Below are positions 53,958 to 62,142 of a stretch of DNA of 64,000 nt, piece by piece. The position numbers and the translations under genes were made by a program. Below the pieces are notes generated by a model. The model ran no database searches, had not been told where the DNA came from, and was given only the letters and a program-made list of their open reading frames with translations. Position 1 is the first letter of the stretch. Each line of letters begins with the position of its first letter. The DNA lies in the NCBI RefSeq assembly GCF_902652685.1, contig NZ_CACRUY010000008.1:62001-126000 (forward strand), in the 5' to 3' direction. The stretch is from Mycobacterium sp. Marseille-P9652. Its GTDB lineage: Bacteria; Actinomycetota; Actinomycetes; Mycobacteriales; Mycobacteriaceae.

Positions 53958-54194
53958 AACTGACAAACACCTCCAAGCCGTCAAGCCTCCCAGCCCGCCG
54001 CCCGACACACCGAACCGAATAGCCCTGCTGTGGTGGGGTTCACAACACTTTCGAAGGCGCGCGCGTCGAACCGGCGTGGTAGCCGCACCCCGGGCTTCGA
54101 CCCCGGTTTGCCAGGGGTTGAAGTTTCCGACTCGCCGCGACGCGAACTCCGATCAGCGGCCGTTCCGGCGGGGGACGTGAGACGGTATAAGCCT

Positions 54195-54752
54195 ATGCAG
54201 AACCTGGATTATGTCACCTACGAGGAGTTCGGCCGCCGATTCTTCGAGATCGCGGTCACTCCCGAGCGCGTCGCGGCGGCGCTGGCCGACGTTGCGGGCA
54301 GCGAGTTCGCGATGGAGCCGATCGCCCAGGGCCCCGGCAAGATCGCCAAGGTCAGCGCGCACGTCAAGATCCAGGAGCCGCGCGTCACCCGGCGTCTGGG
54401 TGACAGCATCACCTTCGTCATTCACATCCCGCTGTCGATCGACCTGCTCGTCGACCTGTGGCTCGACAAGCAGCGCTTCGTGGTGTCGGGGGACATCGCC
54501 CTGCGCGCCACCGCCCGGGCCGCCGAGCCGTTGCTGCTGATCGTCGACGTCTCCAAGCCGCGGCCCTCCGACATCACCGTCAACGTGTCGTCGAAGTCGA
54601 TCCGCGGCGAGGTGCTGCGCATCCTCGCGGGGGTCGACGGCGAAATCCGGCGCTTCGTCGCCCAGTACGTCGCCGACGAGATCGACGCGCCGCATTCCCA
54701 GGCCGCCCAGATCATCGATGTCGCCCACCAGTTGCAGGAGGTCTGGCCCTAG
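54195..54752 (+). CDS. DUF2505 / SRPBCC-like protein (Rv1780-like)
   Basis: This 185-residue soluble protein has a helix-grip (START-like) pattern: an N-terminal helix FEIAVTPERVAAALADV, a curved sheet including RVTRRLGDSITFVIHIP and FVVSGDIALRATARA, and a long C-terminal helix (VDGEIRRFVAQYVADEID). It matches the DUF2505 group and, by order, M. tuberculosis Rv1780. There it lies next to malQ; here seven other genes separate them. It may bind a lipid or other hydrophobic ligand. ATG 54195 is close to a TATAAG box, so the leader must be very short if that box is used. Confidence 0.75.
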   Translation: MQNLDYVTYEEFGRRFFEIAVTPERVAAALADVAGSEFAMEPIAQGPGKIAKVSAHVKIQEPRVTRRLGDSITFVIHIPLSIDLLVDLWLDKQRFVVSGDIALRATARAAEPLLLIVDVSKPRPSDITVNVSSKSIRGEVLRILAGVDGEIRRFVAQYVADEIDAPHSQAAQIIDVAHQLQEVWP

Positions 54753-54821
54753 GCGCCGGTTTTCCGATCTTCTCCGCCGGGTATCAACCTTGCGACCCAC
54801 CGTCTGGAGGAGGAGTGACAC

Positions 54822-55250
54822 TTGGCGCAGGTAAACGTCTCCATGGCGTCGGATCTGGACCCGGAAGCCGCGTGGAAACTCGCCTCCGACCTGCGCCGGT
54901 TCGACGAGTGGATGACGATCTTCGGCGGCTGGCGCTCACCGGTCCCGTCCAAGATCGAGAAGGGCACGTGCGTCTCGTCGTGCGTCAAGGTCAAGGGGTT
55001 TCGCAACGTGGTCCATTGGGAGGTCACGTGCTACGACGAGCCGAACGGCATTGAGCTCCAGGGCCGCGCCCGAGGCGGCATCCGCATCGGGGTCGGCCTG
55101 AACATCGACCCCGACCACGGCGGATCGGAGTTCCATCTGCGGGCCGACCTCAGCGGGGGCGTGCTCAGCGGCCCGGTCGGCGGGGTGGTCGCCCGGGTGC
55201 TGCGCGGCGACATCCGCAAGTCGGTCAACAACCTGGCCGCCCTCCAGTAA
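54822..55250 (+). CDS. SRPBCC (polyketide cyclase/START-like) family protein
   Basis: This 142-residue helix-grip protein begins with MAQVNVSMASDLDPEAAWKL and continues with a Trp-containing loop (DEWMTIFGGWRSPVP) and the curved sheet; the C-terminal helix begins at GPVGGVVARVL. Members bind hydrophobic ligands; several mycobacterial paralogues are annotated as toxin-like proteins without firm proof. The start is the rare TTG at 54822, set by GGAGGAGG 8 bases upstream; no in-frame ATG is better placed. It follows the DUF2505 gene by 69 bases. Confidence 0.8.
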   Translation: MAQVNVSMASDLDPEAAWKLASDLRRFDEWMTIFGGWRSPVPSKIEKGTCVSSCVKVKGFRNVVHWEVTCYDEPNGIELQGRARGGIRIGVGLNIDPDHGGSEFHLRADLSGGVLSGPVGGVVARVLRGDIRKSVNNLAALQ

Positions 55251-55342
55251 ATACGAGCCGCAGCGACCCGTAAGGGGTGCGGTCCCGGCGCCGGTGCGTT
55301 AAGTTACGCCGAGCAGTCGCACAGGACACTCGGGAGGTCCGC

Positions 55343-55768
55343 ATGGCTCGTCGGTGGTTGTTGGTCGCGATCGTTTCGGCGGTGGCGTTGTCAGCAGGGT
55401 GTTCGGGGGGCAAGTCGACGCCTGCCGCATCGACGACGACCCAGTCCACCGGCAAGTCGTCGTCATCGACATCGTCGACGGCGGCAACCTCCAGCGCGAC
55501 CAGCTCCAGCGCCGCCGCGCCGGCGGCCCCGCTCGACAGCAACCAATGCGTCGATGTCACCGGCGCGTTCGCCGACCTGCTGACCGCGAACGACAAAGAC
55601 GGGGCCCGAAAGGCCGCCACCACCCTCGAGGGCTACAACCCACCGTCCGACGTCAAGGACGCCATCGAGCACTTCGTCACCACCGGCGGCGCGCATTTCG
55701 ACGACCCGGACTACACCAAGAACCACAACGCCGTGGACGGCTGGGTCAAGCAGGTGTGCCCCAGCTGA
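55343..55768 (+). CDS. Putative lipoprotein with Ser/Thr-rich linker
   Basis: This 141-residue exported protein has RR in the n-region and the lipobox LSAGC with the lipid-bearing C20. A low-complexity Ser/Thr/Ala linker of about 40 residues follows. A compact domain of about 75 residues has two cysteines (NQCVDVTG and the C-terminal KQVCPS). GGGAGGT lies 6 bases before the ATG at 55343. The domain pattern, with VDVTGAFADLL and HFVTTGGAHFDDPDY, recurs in small mycobacterial lipoproteins; function unknown. Confidence 0.78.
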   Translation: MARRWLLVAIVSAVALSAGCSGGKSTPAASTTTQSTGKSSSSTSSTAATSSATSSSAAAPAAPLDSNQCVDVTGAFADLLTANDKDGARKAATTLEGYNPPSDVKDAIEHFVTTGGAHFDDPDYTKNHNAVDGWVKQVCPS

Positions 55769-55769
55769 G

Positions 55770-56051
55770 TCAGGACCAGCGGGCCGGCGGCAGCGCGCCG
55801 TCGACCGTCATTTCGCGTTCGGCCTGACGAACCCGCCGGCGCTCCATGGCAAGCCACGACATGCCCGCGCCGACGGTGAGCAACCCGATGCTCGCCACGT
55901 CGACGCCCAAGCGGACGTGGCCGAGGGCGAAGTTGGCCACGGAGGCCAGCAGCGTCAGCACGGCGGCCGCGACGACGACCAACCGGGGTTTCCTCTCGAC
56001 TCGCTCTTCCAGGTCGTGCGCCGATTGCGGAGTTCTGGCGGTCCGTCCCAT
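55770..56051 (-). CDS. Small two-helix membrane protein
   Basis: This 93-residue protein has a charged N-terminal segment and two membrane helices at about 25-44 and 48-66, followed by an Arg-rich cytoplasmic segment. It resembles small YgaP/DUF2892-like inner-membrane proteins, but the match is weak. Its stop lies two bases from that of the convergent lipoprotein gene. No function can be given. Confidence 0.6.
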   Translation of the reverse strand: MGRTARTPQSAHDLEERVERKPRLVVVAAAVLTLLASVANFALGHVRLGVDVASIGLLTVGAGMSWLAMERRRVRQAEREMTVDGALPPARWS

Positions 56052-56116
56052 GCAATCTGAGCTACCCGAATTGCGTTTTCCACAAACGACTTCGGCGGAC
56101 GGTGGCGCCGGGGCGC

Positions 56117-57931
56117 TCAGAGCGTCTGGTGCCGCCCGAAATACTTGTGGTCCTCGCTGTAGCCGCCATAGCCGCTGCCGATGTCACGGAAGTCGGCGAC
56201 GAACTCGATTCCCTTGATCCACTTGACCAGTTTGAAGCCGTGTTGGAGCTCGTTGCGCAGCCGCAGCGGCGCCCCGTGCATGTAGGGCAGTGGCCGGTCG
56301 TTCATGTTGTACGCCAGCATCGTCATGTGGTGGTCCATCTGGCCGATGGGATGGGCGTTGTAGTAGATGCCGCCGGTGGCACCGAGGCCCAGCGAATAGA
56401 ACACGACCCACTTCGCCCCGGGCAGTGGTTTGACGATGTCCATGATCGTCTTCATCTGCACGCCACCCCATTTGGCGACGCCGGACCACGCCTGGATGCA
56501 GAAGTGCTGCGAGATCTGGTCGTGGTAGGGCAACGCCTTGAGGTCGTCGAGCGAGAACTCCATAGGATGCTCGACGAGTCCGTAGACCCTCAGCCGCCAG
56601 TCCCGGAAGTCGTTCTCCTGCAACTCTTTGTATTCCACCGTCTCCGGCAGCCGGCCGTTGCGCCAGTGGTGCGGCGAGATGTCCTTCTCGGTGAACGCGC
56701 CGGGCTTGGGATCCAGCCGTTCCAGGGATCGCTGGAAGGGCCCGACGAGCGCGGAACCGACGCGCTGGATGACCCGGGGGTGCCGGATCGTGAAGGGAGT
56801 GGCCCAGACCCACGCGACCGCCGTCAGCACCATGGCCGCGACGAACAAGCAGAAACCCACCCAGCTGTTGTCGTCGCGGGCGGCGAACATGTGGTTGAGG
56901 TTGCGCAGCGCCTGCGTCGCGAACACCAGCGTGACGTGCACGACGATGAAGAACAGGAAGTAGGCCAGCACCAAGAAGTGCAGCGAGCGCGCGTGCTGGA
57001 TGCTCAGCCGCTTGCTCAGCCAATGGACCCGCTGGGACAACGCCGGCGACATCCCGAGCCCGGTGAGCAACGCGGCCGGGGCGGCGATGAAGACGGTGGT
57101 GAAGTAGGCCAGCACCTGCAGGGCGTTGTAGGCGACCCAGCCGTTGTCGGTGGGCCAGTGCTCGACCGAAAGGTATTGGATGGCAACGGAAGCCGCATTC
57201 GGGAAGACGGACCAGCTGGTGGGCACGATGTGCCGCCACTGCCCGGTGCTGAACAGCAGCACGTAGAACACCGCCCCGTTGACGAGCCACAGCACGTCCA
57301 TGCCGAGATGCCACCAGCGGGCCAGCCCGATCGAATGCCGGAAGCCGGGCAGCCCGAATTGCGGTGGCAGGGCGACGGTGTCGGAGTTCGCGGTCCAGTA
57401 TTCGTCGTCGGGGACCGGTGGACCCACCCGCAGCCACTCGTCCTTTCCGGGCGTGGCGTTGCGGCTGAAGTACAGCCGCGGGTGATCGCAGAGGATCTGG
57501 ATCCCCGACCTGATGATGAAGACCATCATGAACAGGTTGAAGAAGTGGGTCCAGCCGAGCCAGGCGGGAATGCCGGGCGTCTTGGCGTGCGCGTCGACCC
57601 CCGGGTAGCGCTGGATGAACGCCTGAATCGAGGGCATGTTGTACAGCCCCTTGCCGATCGCGACCGCGGCCACCAGGAGGGCGAAGCCGATCGGGATGAG
57701 CCAGAGCAGGTTGAACCACCGGTCGCGTCCGACCCGCAGCTTTGGCGCCGACGCGCGTCGGGTGAGGTCGAAGCCCCCGCCGTACGTCTGGAGGTCGATG
57801 GCGTCCTCGGCGGAATGGATTTCGTTGCGGTAGCCCGGGTCGTCCGTCAGCGGCCTGCCCACCGCAAGCGTCTGGCGTCCCGGGCCCTCGGCGGTCCCGG
57901 CGTGCAGGCCCCGGTGGTCGGTGTCCGTCAC
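56117..57931 (-). CDS. Cytochrome b561-type membrane domain fused to sulfite-oxidase-fold molybdoenzyme
   Basis: This 604-residue fusion has an N-terminal half (to about residue 350) with five or six membrane helices and spaced His residues that fit a b561-type heme domain, e.g. WTHFFNLFMMVF, RWWHLGMDVLW and HARSLHFLVLAYF. The C-terminal half is an oxidoreductase molybdopterin domain; the Mo ligand is the Cys in SQHFCIQAWSGVAKWGGV, and FRDWRLRVYGLVEHP is typical of MsrP/YedY. Electrons would pass from a quinol or donor through heme to the Mo site. GTG 57931 has no good SD; a -10-like TGTAAT nearby suggests a leaderless message. Confidence 0.85.
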   Translation of the reverse strand: MTDTDHRGLHAGTAEGPGRQTLAVGRPLTDDPGYRNEIHSAEDAIDLQTYGGGFDLTRRASAPKLRVGRDRWFNLLWLIPIGFALLVAAVAIGKGLYNMPSIQAFIQRYPGVDAHAKTPGIPAWLGWTHFFNLFMMVFIIRSGIQILCDHPRLYFSRNATPGKDEWLRVGPPVPDDEYWTANSDTVALPPQFGLPGFRHSIGLARWWHLGMDVLWLVNGAVFYVLLFSTGQWRHIVPTSWSVFPNAASVAIQYLSVEHWPTDNGWVAYNALQVLAYFTTVFIAAPAALLTGLGMSPALSQRVHWLSKRLSIQHARSLHFLVLAYFLFFIVVHVTLVFATQALRNLNHMFAARDDNSWVGFCLFVAAMVLTAVAWVWATPFTIRHPRVIQRVGSALVGPFQRSLERLDPKPGAFTEKDISPHHWRNGRLPETVEYKELQENDFRDWRLRVYGLVEHPMEFSLDDLKALPYHDQISQHFCIQAWSGVAKWGGVQMKTIMDIVKPLPGAKWVVFYSLGLGATGGIYYNAHPIGQMDHHMTMLAYNMNDRPLPYMHGAPLRLRNELQHGFKLVKWIKGIEFVADFRDIGSGYGGYSEDHKYFGRHQTL

Positions 57932-58131
57932 GATGTCGAAATTACACGAGTCGGCTTGGATAAATCGGAATCGATCCGCAGACGGCCGCCGCGCAGGGCA
58001 TTTTTCGGGGCCGGCGCAGGCGGCGGGAACCGGCCGGATTGCCGATGACCGCCGCGGACGCGGATACCTGGACGGCCCCTGTGAATGTGCGCATAACGCG
58101 CTGGACGAGCCCGAGCGATGGTCGCGATCCG

Positions 58132-58158
58132 TCCCCCAGCTACGCGGGGGTACCCCCA
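58132..58158. repeat. Short palindromic repeat, intergenic copy
   Basis: This 27-base unit has a C-run, a 6-base AGCTAC segment, and the perfect palindrome GGGGGTACCCCC at 58146-58157. It lies in the 258-base gap between the molybdoenzyme and NTF2-like genes. The same layout is found inside the 13E12 gene at 18923-18949. The rest of the gap shows no clear gene. Confidence 0.5.
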
Positions 58159-58189
58159 TCGCCCGGCGATGCCGCGCTCGCGATCGCGA

Positions 58190-58660
58190 CTAAGCCGGGT
58201 CGTGCGGGCGCAACCGCCGAGTGGGTCGGGTCTCGATGGCGTTGATCGTCAGGGCCCGGCGACTGATCCGCCACCCGGCGTCGGTCAACTCGTACTCGTC
58301 GTCGTAGCGCAGATGCCAGACCGCGTCGAACACCTCGTCGCCACGGCGGTCCCAGTGGTGCGCGATGCAGGCGATGCGGCCCCGCGCATTCCCGGGCCGC
58401 GCGGCGCCGTCGTAGACCTCCCCGATGATCGCGTGCTCGGTGCGGGCAACCCCGGCCACGGCAGCGAGCGCGGCGGTGATCGCGTCGCGGCCCCGGTGAA
58501 GGTGAACCGGGTCCAGACGCCCCGGCGGCTCCGGGACCGCCAGCTCCGCGCCGTCGGCGAAAAGCGATGCGGCTTCGGCGAATTGGCGGTCGTCGACTCC
58601 GGCGGCATACCGGTGCACCAGATCGCTGAGGGCCCATCGCACGTCGGCGGACAGCGTCAC
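58190..58660 (-). CDS. SnoaL/NTF2-like protein
   Basis: This 156-residue NTF2-fold protein begins with a helix (WALSDLVHRYAAGVDDR) followed by FAEAASLFADGAEL and the typical HxHRGRDAI segment. It then shows ARTEHAIIGEVYDG and a C-terminal strand GWRISRRALTIN. The fold serves small dehydratases and isomerases as well as binding proteins. The GTG start at 58660 lies 13 bases after the LLM oxidoreductase stop, so the two are co-transcribed and may act together. Confidence 0.8.
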   Translation of the reverse strand: MTLSADVRWALSDLVHRYAAGVDDRQFAEAASLFADGAELAVPEPPGRLDPVHLHRGRDAITAALAAVAGVARTEHAIIGEVYDGAARPGNARGRIACIAHHWDRRGDEVFDAVWHLRYDDEYELTDAGWRISRRALTINAIETRPTRRLRPHDPA

Positions 58661-58673
58661 GGAAGGCCGGCCG

Positions 58674-59552
58674 TCACGACAGGGACAGCCGCTGCGCGCA
58701 CGCCGACAACATGTCCTTGGCCTGCTCGACGTCGGTGGTGGGCGGCATGCCCAGCACGATCCGATCGGCGCCCTGCTCGACTAGGCCGCCCGCGCGGTCG
58801 GCGTCGATCTTGCTGACCAGGTGTCCCAGCGAGACCTCCAGCGCGCCGGGGTCGCGCCCCACCGCCGCCGCCTCGTCGCGCATCAGCGCGATCAGCGCCG
58901 CCAACCGCGGCCCGGTCACGCCGAGCGGCTGGAATCCGTCGCCGAGCCGTCCCGCCCGGCGCGCGGCCGCCCGGCTGTGGCCGCCGATGTGCACCGGAAG
59001 CCGGTCTCCGGCAAGGGGTTTCGGGTACGACGCGACGTTGTCGAAGGCGAAGAACTCGCCGTGATGCGACGCGCCGTCGGGGTGGTCGGCCCACAGGGTC
59101 CGCAGGACGGCCAGCTGTTCGTCGGCCCGGCGCCCGCGGCTGTCGAACTCCGCACCGCACGCCTCGACCTCCTCCCTCAGCCATCCGACGCCCACGCACA
59201 ACCGCAGCCGGCCGCGGGAGAGCACGTCGACGGTCGCGGCCCGCTTGGCGAGCATCACCGGATGGTGGTTCGGCAGGACGAGCACGCCGGTGGCCAGGCC
59301 CAGCCGCGTGGTGTGGGCCGCCAGGAAAGCGAGCACGTCCAGGGGATCGGGGATGGGGCAGTCCGCTGCCATGCCCACCCGTCCGGAGCTGTCGTACGGG
59401 TAGACGCTGTCGTAGCGGGTGGCCAGGACGGTGTGCTCTGCGACGACGATCGACTCGAAGCCGCACCGCTCGAGGTGCGTCGCGAACTGCACCATCCATT
59501 CGGGGTCCGCGGTGACGCCGTCGGCCACGGGGGCGACGACCGATACCTTCAT
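58674..59552 (-). CDS. LLM class F420-dependent oxidoreductase
   Basis: This luciferase-like TIM-barrel protein has 292 residues. Family marks are FESIVVAEHTVL near strand 1, TRLGLATGVLVLPNHHPVMLAKRAATVDVLSRGR (split here by strand), CVGVGWLREEVEA, and IGGHSRAAARRAGRLGDGF at the phosphate site. The subgroup (Rv0953c-like) uses F420 to oxidise or reduce small substrates, which are unknown. It is followed by an NTF2-like protein in the same transcript and lies 49 bases downstream of malQ. Confidence 0.87.
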   Translation of the reverse strand: MKVSVVAPVADGVTADPEWMVQFATHLERCGFESIVVAEHTVLATRYDSVYPYDSSGRVGMAADCPIPDPLDVLAFLAAHTTRLGLATGVLVLPNHHPVMLAKRAATVDVLSRGRLRLCVGVGWLREEVEACGAEFDSRGRRADEQLAVLRTLWADHPDGASHHGEFFAFDNVASYPKPLAGDRLPVHIGGHSRAAARRAGRLGDGFQPLGVTGPRLAALIALMRDEAAAVGRDPGALEVSLGHLVSKIDADRAGGLVEQGADRIVLGMPPTTDVEQAKDMLSACAQRLSLS

Positions 59553-59601
59553 GGCCGTTCAAACTACAGGGCGGATCGGGCGTGCCCGCTGATCCGGCGC
59601 C

Positions 59602-61761
59602 TCAGTTGGTGGCCGGCGCGATCGCCGCGCGCACCGCCTCGGCCAGGGCGGCCGCCCGCCGATCGGTGAAGACGTCTTCGAGGAGCAGGGGGCGACCGTC
59701 GGGGCCCGCCAGCGGCATCCGCCAGTTGGGGTATTCGTCGGTCGTGCCGGGCTGGTTCTGCGTCCGGCGGTCACCGACCGCGTCGGCCAGTGAGACGCCC
59801 ACGAGCCGCGACGGGGTCCGGCCGACGTACCGGTGCAGCGCCACGACGACCGACTCCGGGTCGTCGTCGCCCTCGGCCAGCAGCCCACCGCGGCGCAACT
59901 CGGCCAGCCACGCCGCCAGCTCGGCGCGGCTCGCTTCCAGCTCCTCCCCGGCGGGCCGGGTCAGCAGCCCCAGCGACTCGCGCAGCCGCACGTGGTCGCC
60001 GGCCAGGTAGCCGGCGGTCGGCGGCAGGTCGTGCGTCGTGACCGAGGACAGGCAGTACTCCCGCCAGCGCTCGGCGCGGAGCGGAGCGCCGCTGGCACTT
60101 GGGTCGTCGCGGTCCAGTTCGAACCACAGGATCGAGGTGCCCAGCACCCCGCGCAGCAACAGATAGTCGCGCACCCACGGCTCGACCGTCCCGAGATCCT
60201 CGCCGACAACGACAGCGCCCGCGCGGTGGGCCTCCAGCGCGACGATGCCGATCATGGCCTCGTGGTTGTAGCGGACGTAGGTGCCCGCGGTGGGCGCGGC
60301 GCCCTCGGGGATCCACCACAGCCGGAACAGCCCGATGATGTGATCGATCCGCACCCCGCCGGCGTGCCTGAGCACCGCCCGGATGAGCGCGCGGAACGGC
60401 CGGTATTCCTCCTCCTCGAGGCGGTCCGGGCGCCAGGGCGGCTGCGACCAGTCCTGACCGAGCTGGTTGAACTCGTCCGGCGGCGCCCCCGCGGTGACGC
60501 CGGGCGCCAGCACGTCCTGCATGGCCCAGGCGTCGGCGCCGTTGGGGTGCGCCCCGACGGCGAGGTCGTGCATGATGCCCAGCGTCATCCCGGCCCGCAC
60601 GGCCTGCGACTGCGCCGCCGCGAGTTGCTCGTCGAGTTGCCACTGCAACCAGCGATGGAAGTCCACGGTGCCCGCGTGCTTGCTGACGAACTTGGCGACG
60701 CCCTTGCCGCCCGGGTGCCGCAGCGACTCCGGCCACCGATGCCAGTCGCCGCCGTATTCCTCCGCCAGGGCACACCAGGTCGCGAAGTCATCGAGCGCGC
60801 GTCCCTCCCGTTTCCGGAACGCCTCGTACGCCAGCTCGCGGCCGGCCGACCGGGGCACCCCGTGCAGCAACGCGAGCGCCTCACGTTTCGCCGCCCAGGC
60901 GCCGTCCCGGTTGATGCGGTCGAGCCGTCGCGCCGCGCGCTGCACGTCGGCGCGCAACCGCCGCACGCGGCTGCGCTTGACGAGGTCGGCGAACTCCGGG
61001 ACGGCCTCGACACGCAGGTAGAGCGGATTGAAGAAGCGCCGTGACGTCGGCAGGTACGGCGACGGCTCCATCGGCGCGGTCGGGGCGGCCGCGTGCAGGG
61101 GATTGACCACGACGAAATCGGCCCCGTGGCATGTCGCGGACCACACCGCCAGGTCGGCCAGGTCGGTGAGATCGCCGACGCCCCACGAACATTCCGACCG
61201 CACGCTGTAGAGCTGGACGGCCGTGCCCCAGGCCCGTCGGGCGCCCAGCCGCTCCGGCAGCCCGAGCCAGTCGGGCGTCACGATGAGCGCGGCCGCGGCC
61301 TCGCTGTCACCGGACCGCAGGTGCACCCGGTGGTAGCCCAGCGGCAGGTCGGTGGGGAGCACGAAGCTGGCTTCGCCGACCCATCGCCCCGCCAGGTCGA
61401 ACGGCGGGGTGAAGTTGTCGACCTGGCGCACGCCGTCGCGCACCGTGCCGTCCTCCAGTTCCAGCCAGACCTCGGCGGGGGCGCCGTGTGTCACGTGCAC
61501 CCAGAACTTCGTCTGCGCGCCCGTGCGCGCGACGATCGTCGGCGGCAACGGCCGGGCCCAGTACGACCGCAACTGCGTCACCAGCGCGACGTTCCGCTCC
61601 TGTTCGTCGCCGGCGGCCACCCCGAGTGCCGCCAGCACCGCGACCACGGTGGACTCGGGGACCGGAACTCGCCTGCCGGTCCAGTCCTCGTACTCCGTGG
61701 CGATGCCATACCTGCGGGCAAGTTCGACCAGCGAGGGGGCGAGCTCAGTCATAACGGTCAT
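59602..61761 (-). CDS. malQ: 4-alpha-glucanotransferase (amylomaltase)
   Basis: This GH77 enzyme has 719 residues and moves alpha-1,4-glucan segments between acceptors in maltose and glycogen metabolism. The three acids are visible: the Asp nucleophile in RIDHIIGLFRLWWIP (about D473), the acid/base Glu in VVGEDLGTVEPW and the stabilising Asp in TTHDLPPTAGY. The N-terminal 150-residue beta extension is as in mycobacterial and enteric MalQ. It closely matches M. tuberculosis Rv1781c, which also borders eccB5. An ATG at 61752 (MTELAPSL) is the start by homology; 61761 adds three residues. Confidence 0.95.
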   Translation of the reverse strand: MTVMTELAPSLVELARRYGIATEYEDWTGRRVPVPESTVVAVLAALGVAAGDEQERNVALVTQLRSYWARPLPPTIVARTGAQTKFWVHVTHGAPAEVWLELEDGTVRDGVRQVDNFTPPFDLAGRWVGEASFVLPTDLPLGYHRVHLRSGDSEAAAALIVTPDWLGLPERLGARRAWGTAVQLYSVRSECSWGVGDLTDLADLAVWSATCHGADFVVVNPLHAAAPTAPMEPSPYLPTSRRFFNPLYLRVEAVPEFADLVKRSRVRRLRADVQRAARRLDRINRDGAWAAKREALALLHGVPRSAGRELAYEAFRKREGRALDDFATWCALAEEYGGDWHRWPESLRHPGGKGVAKFVSKHAGTVDFHRWLQWQLDEQLAAAQSQAVRAGMTLGIMHDLAVGAHPNGADAWAMQDVLAPGVTAGAPPDEFNQLGQDWSQPPWRPDRLEEEEYRPFRALIRAVLRHAGGVRIDHIIGLFRLWWIPEGAAPTAGTYVRYNHEAMIGIVALEAHRAGAVVVGEDLGTVEPWVRDYLLLRGVLGTSILWFELDRDDPSASGAPLRAERWREYCLSSVTTHDLPPTAGYLAGDHVRLRESLGLLTRPAGEELEASRAELAAWLAELRRGGLLAEGDDDPESVVVALHRYVGRTPSRLVGVSLADAVGDRRTQNQPGTTDEYPNWRMPLAGPDGRPLLLEDVFTDRRAAALAEAVRAAIAPATN

Positions 61762-62142
61762 CTTGCAGCGTTCGCCGGACGACGGCCCGGCGTGCGGGGC
61801 GCGGCCGGTCCTCGCCTAGCCGTTCGCCGAAAGCTGACATTCGACAGGACGAGCAGCCGGTTCGCGGCTACCATGAGACCGTCGATTCGCTCGGGGGGTC
61901 AGTGGGGCACACGGAATGTGCAGGTGAGCGGTACACACCGCCGCTGCCGCCATCGACCTGCCCGTCGAGGAGAAAAGCTTCGGAATCGGCCGGCACGAGA
62001 TGTAATAGAGGACGGAAACGGCGCCGCGTGGCGAGGTCCACACGGGTGCCTTACCGTTGTCACGGTTGTGGAAACAATGCGCACTGGACTGATCCACGAA
62101 GGCTTTATCCAGGCGTTCTAGCAGACCGGATGGTGAAATAAC
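61762..62142. promoter_or_regulatory. Divergent malQ / ESX-5 promoter region
   Basis: This 381-base gap holds the start regions of malQ (minus) and eccB5 (plus). TGTAAT at 62001-62006 could be a -10 box for the ESX-5 operon, leaving a leader of about 130 bases. ACCGT-TGTC-ACGGT at 62053-62066 is a small inverted repeat in that leader. A short frame at 61902-62141 has no recognisable features and I do not call it a gene. Confidence 0.4.

Noticed and set aside
52107-53963. A 618-codon open frame on the plus strand opposite the DUF4407 gene
   Set aside because: The translation is Arg/Gly/Pro-rich without domains, while the minus strand gives membrane helices and a coiled coil. It is a shadow of the real gene.
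61902-62141. Possible small gene directly before eccB5
   Set aside because: It has 79 codons, no good ribosome site and no signal peptide, domain or likely conservation. It is better read as leader sequence.
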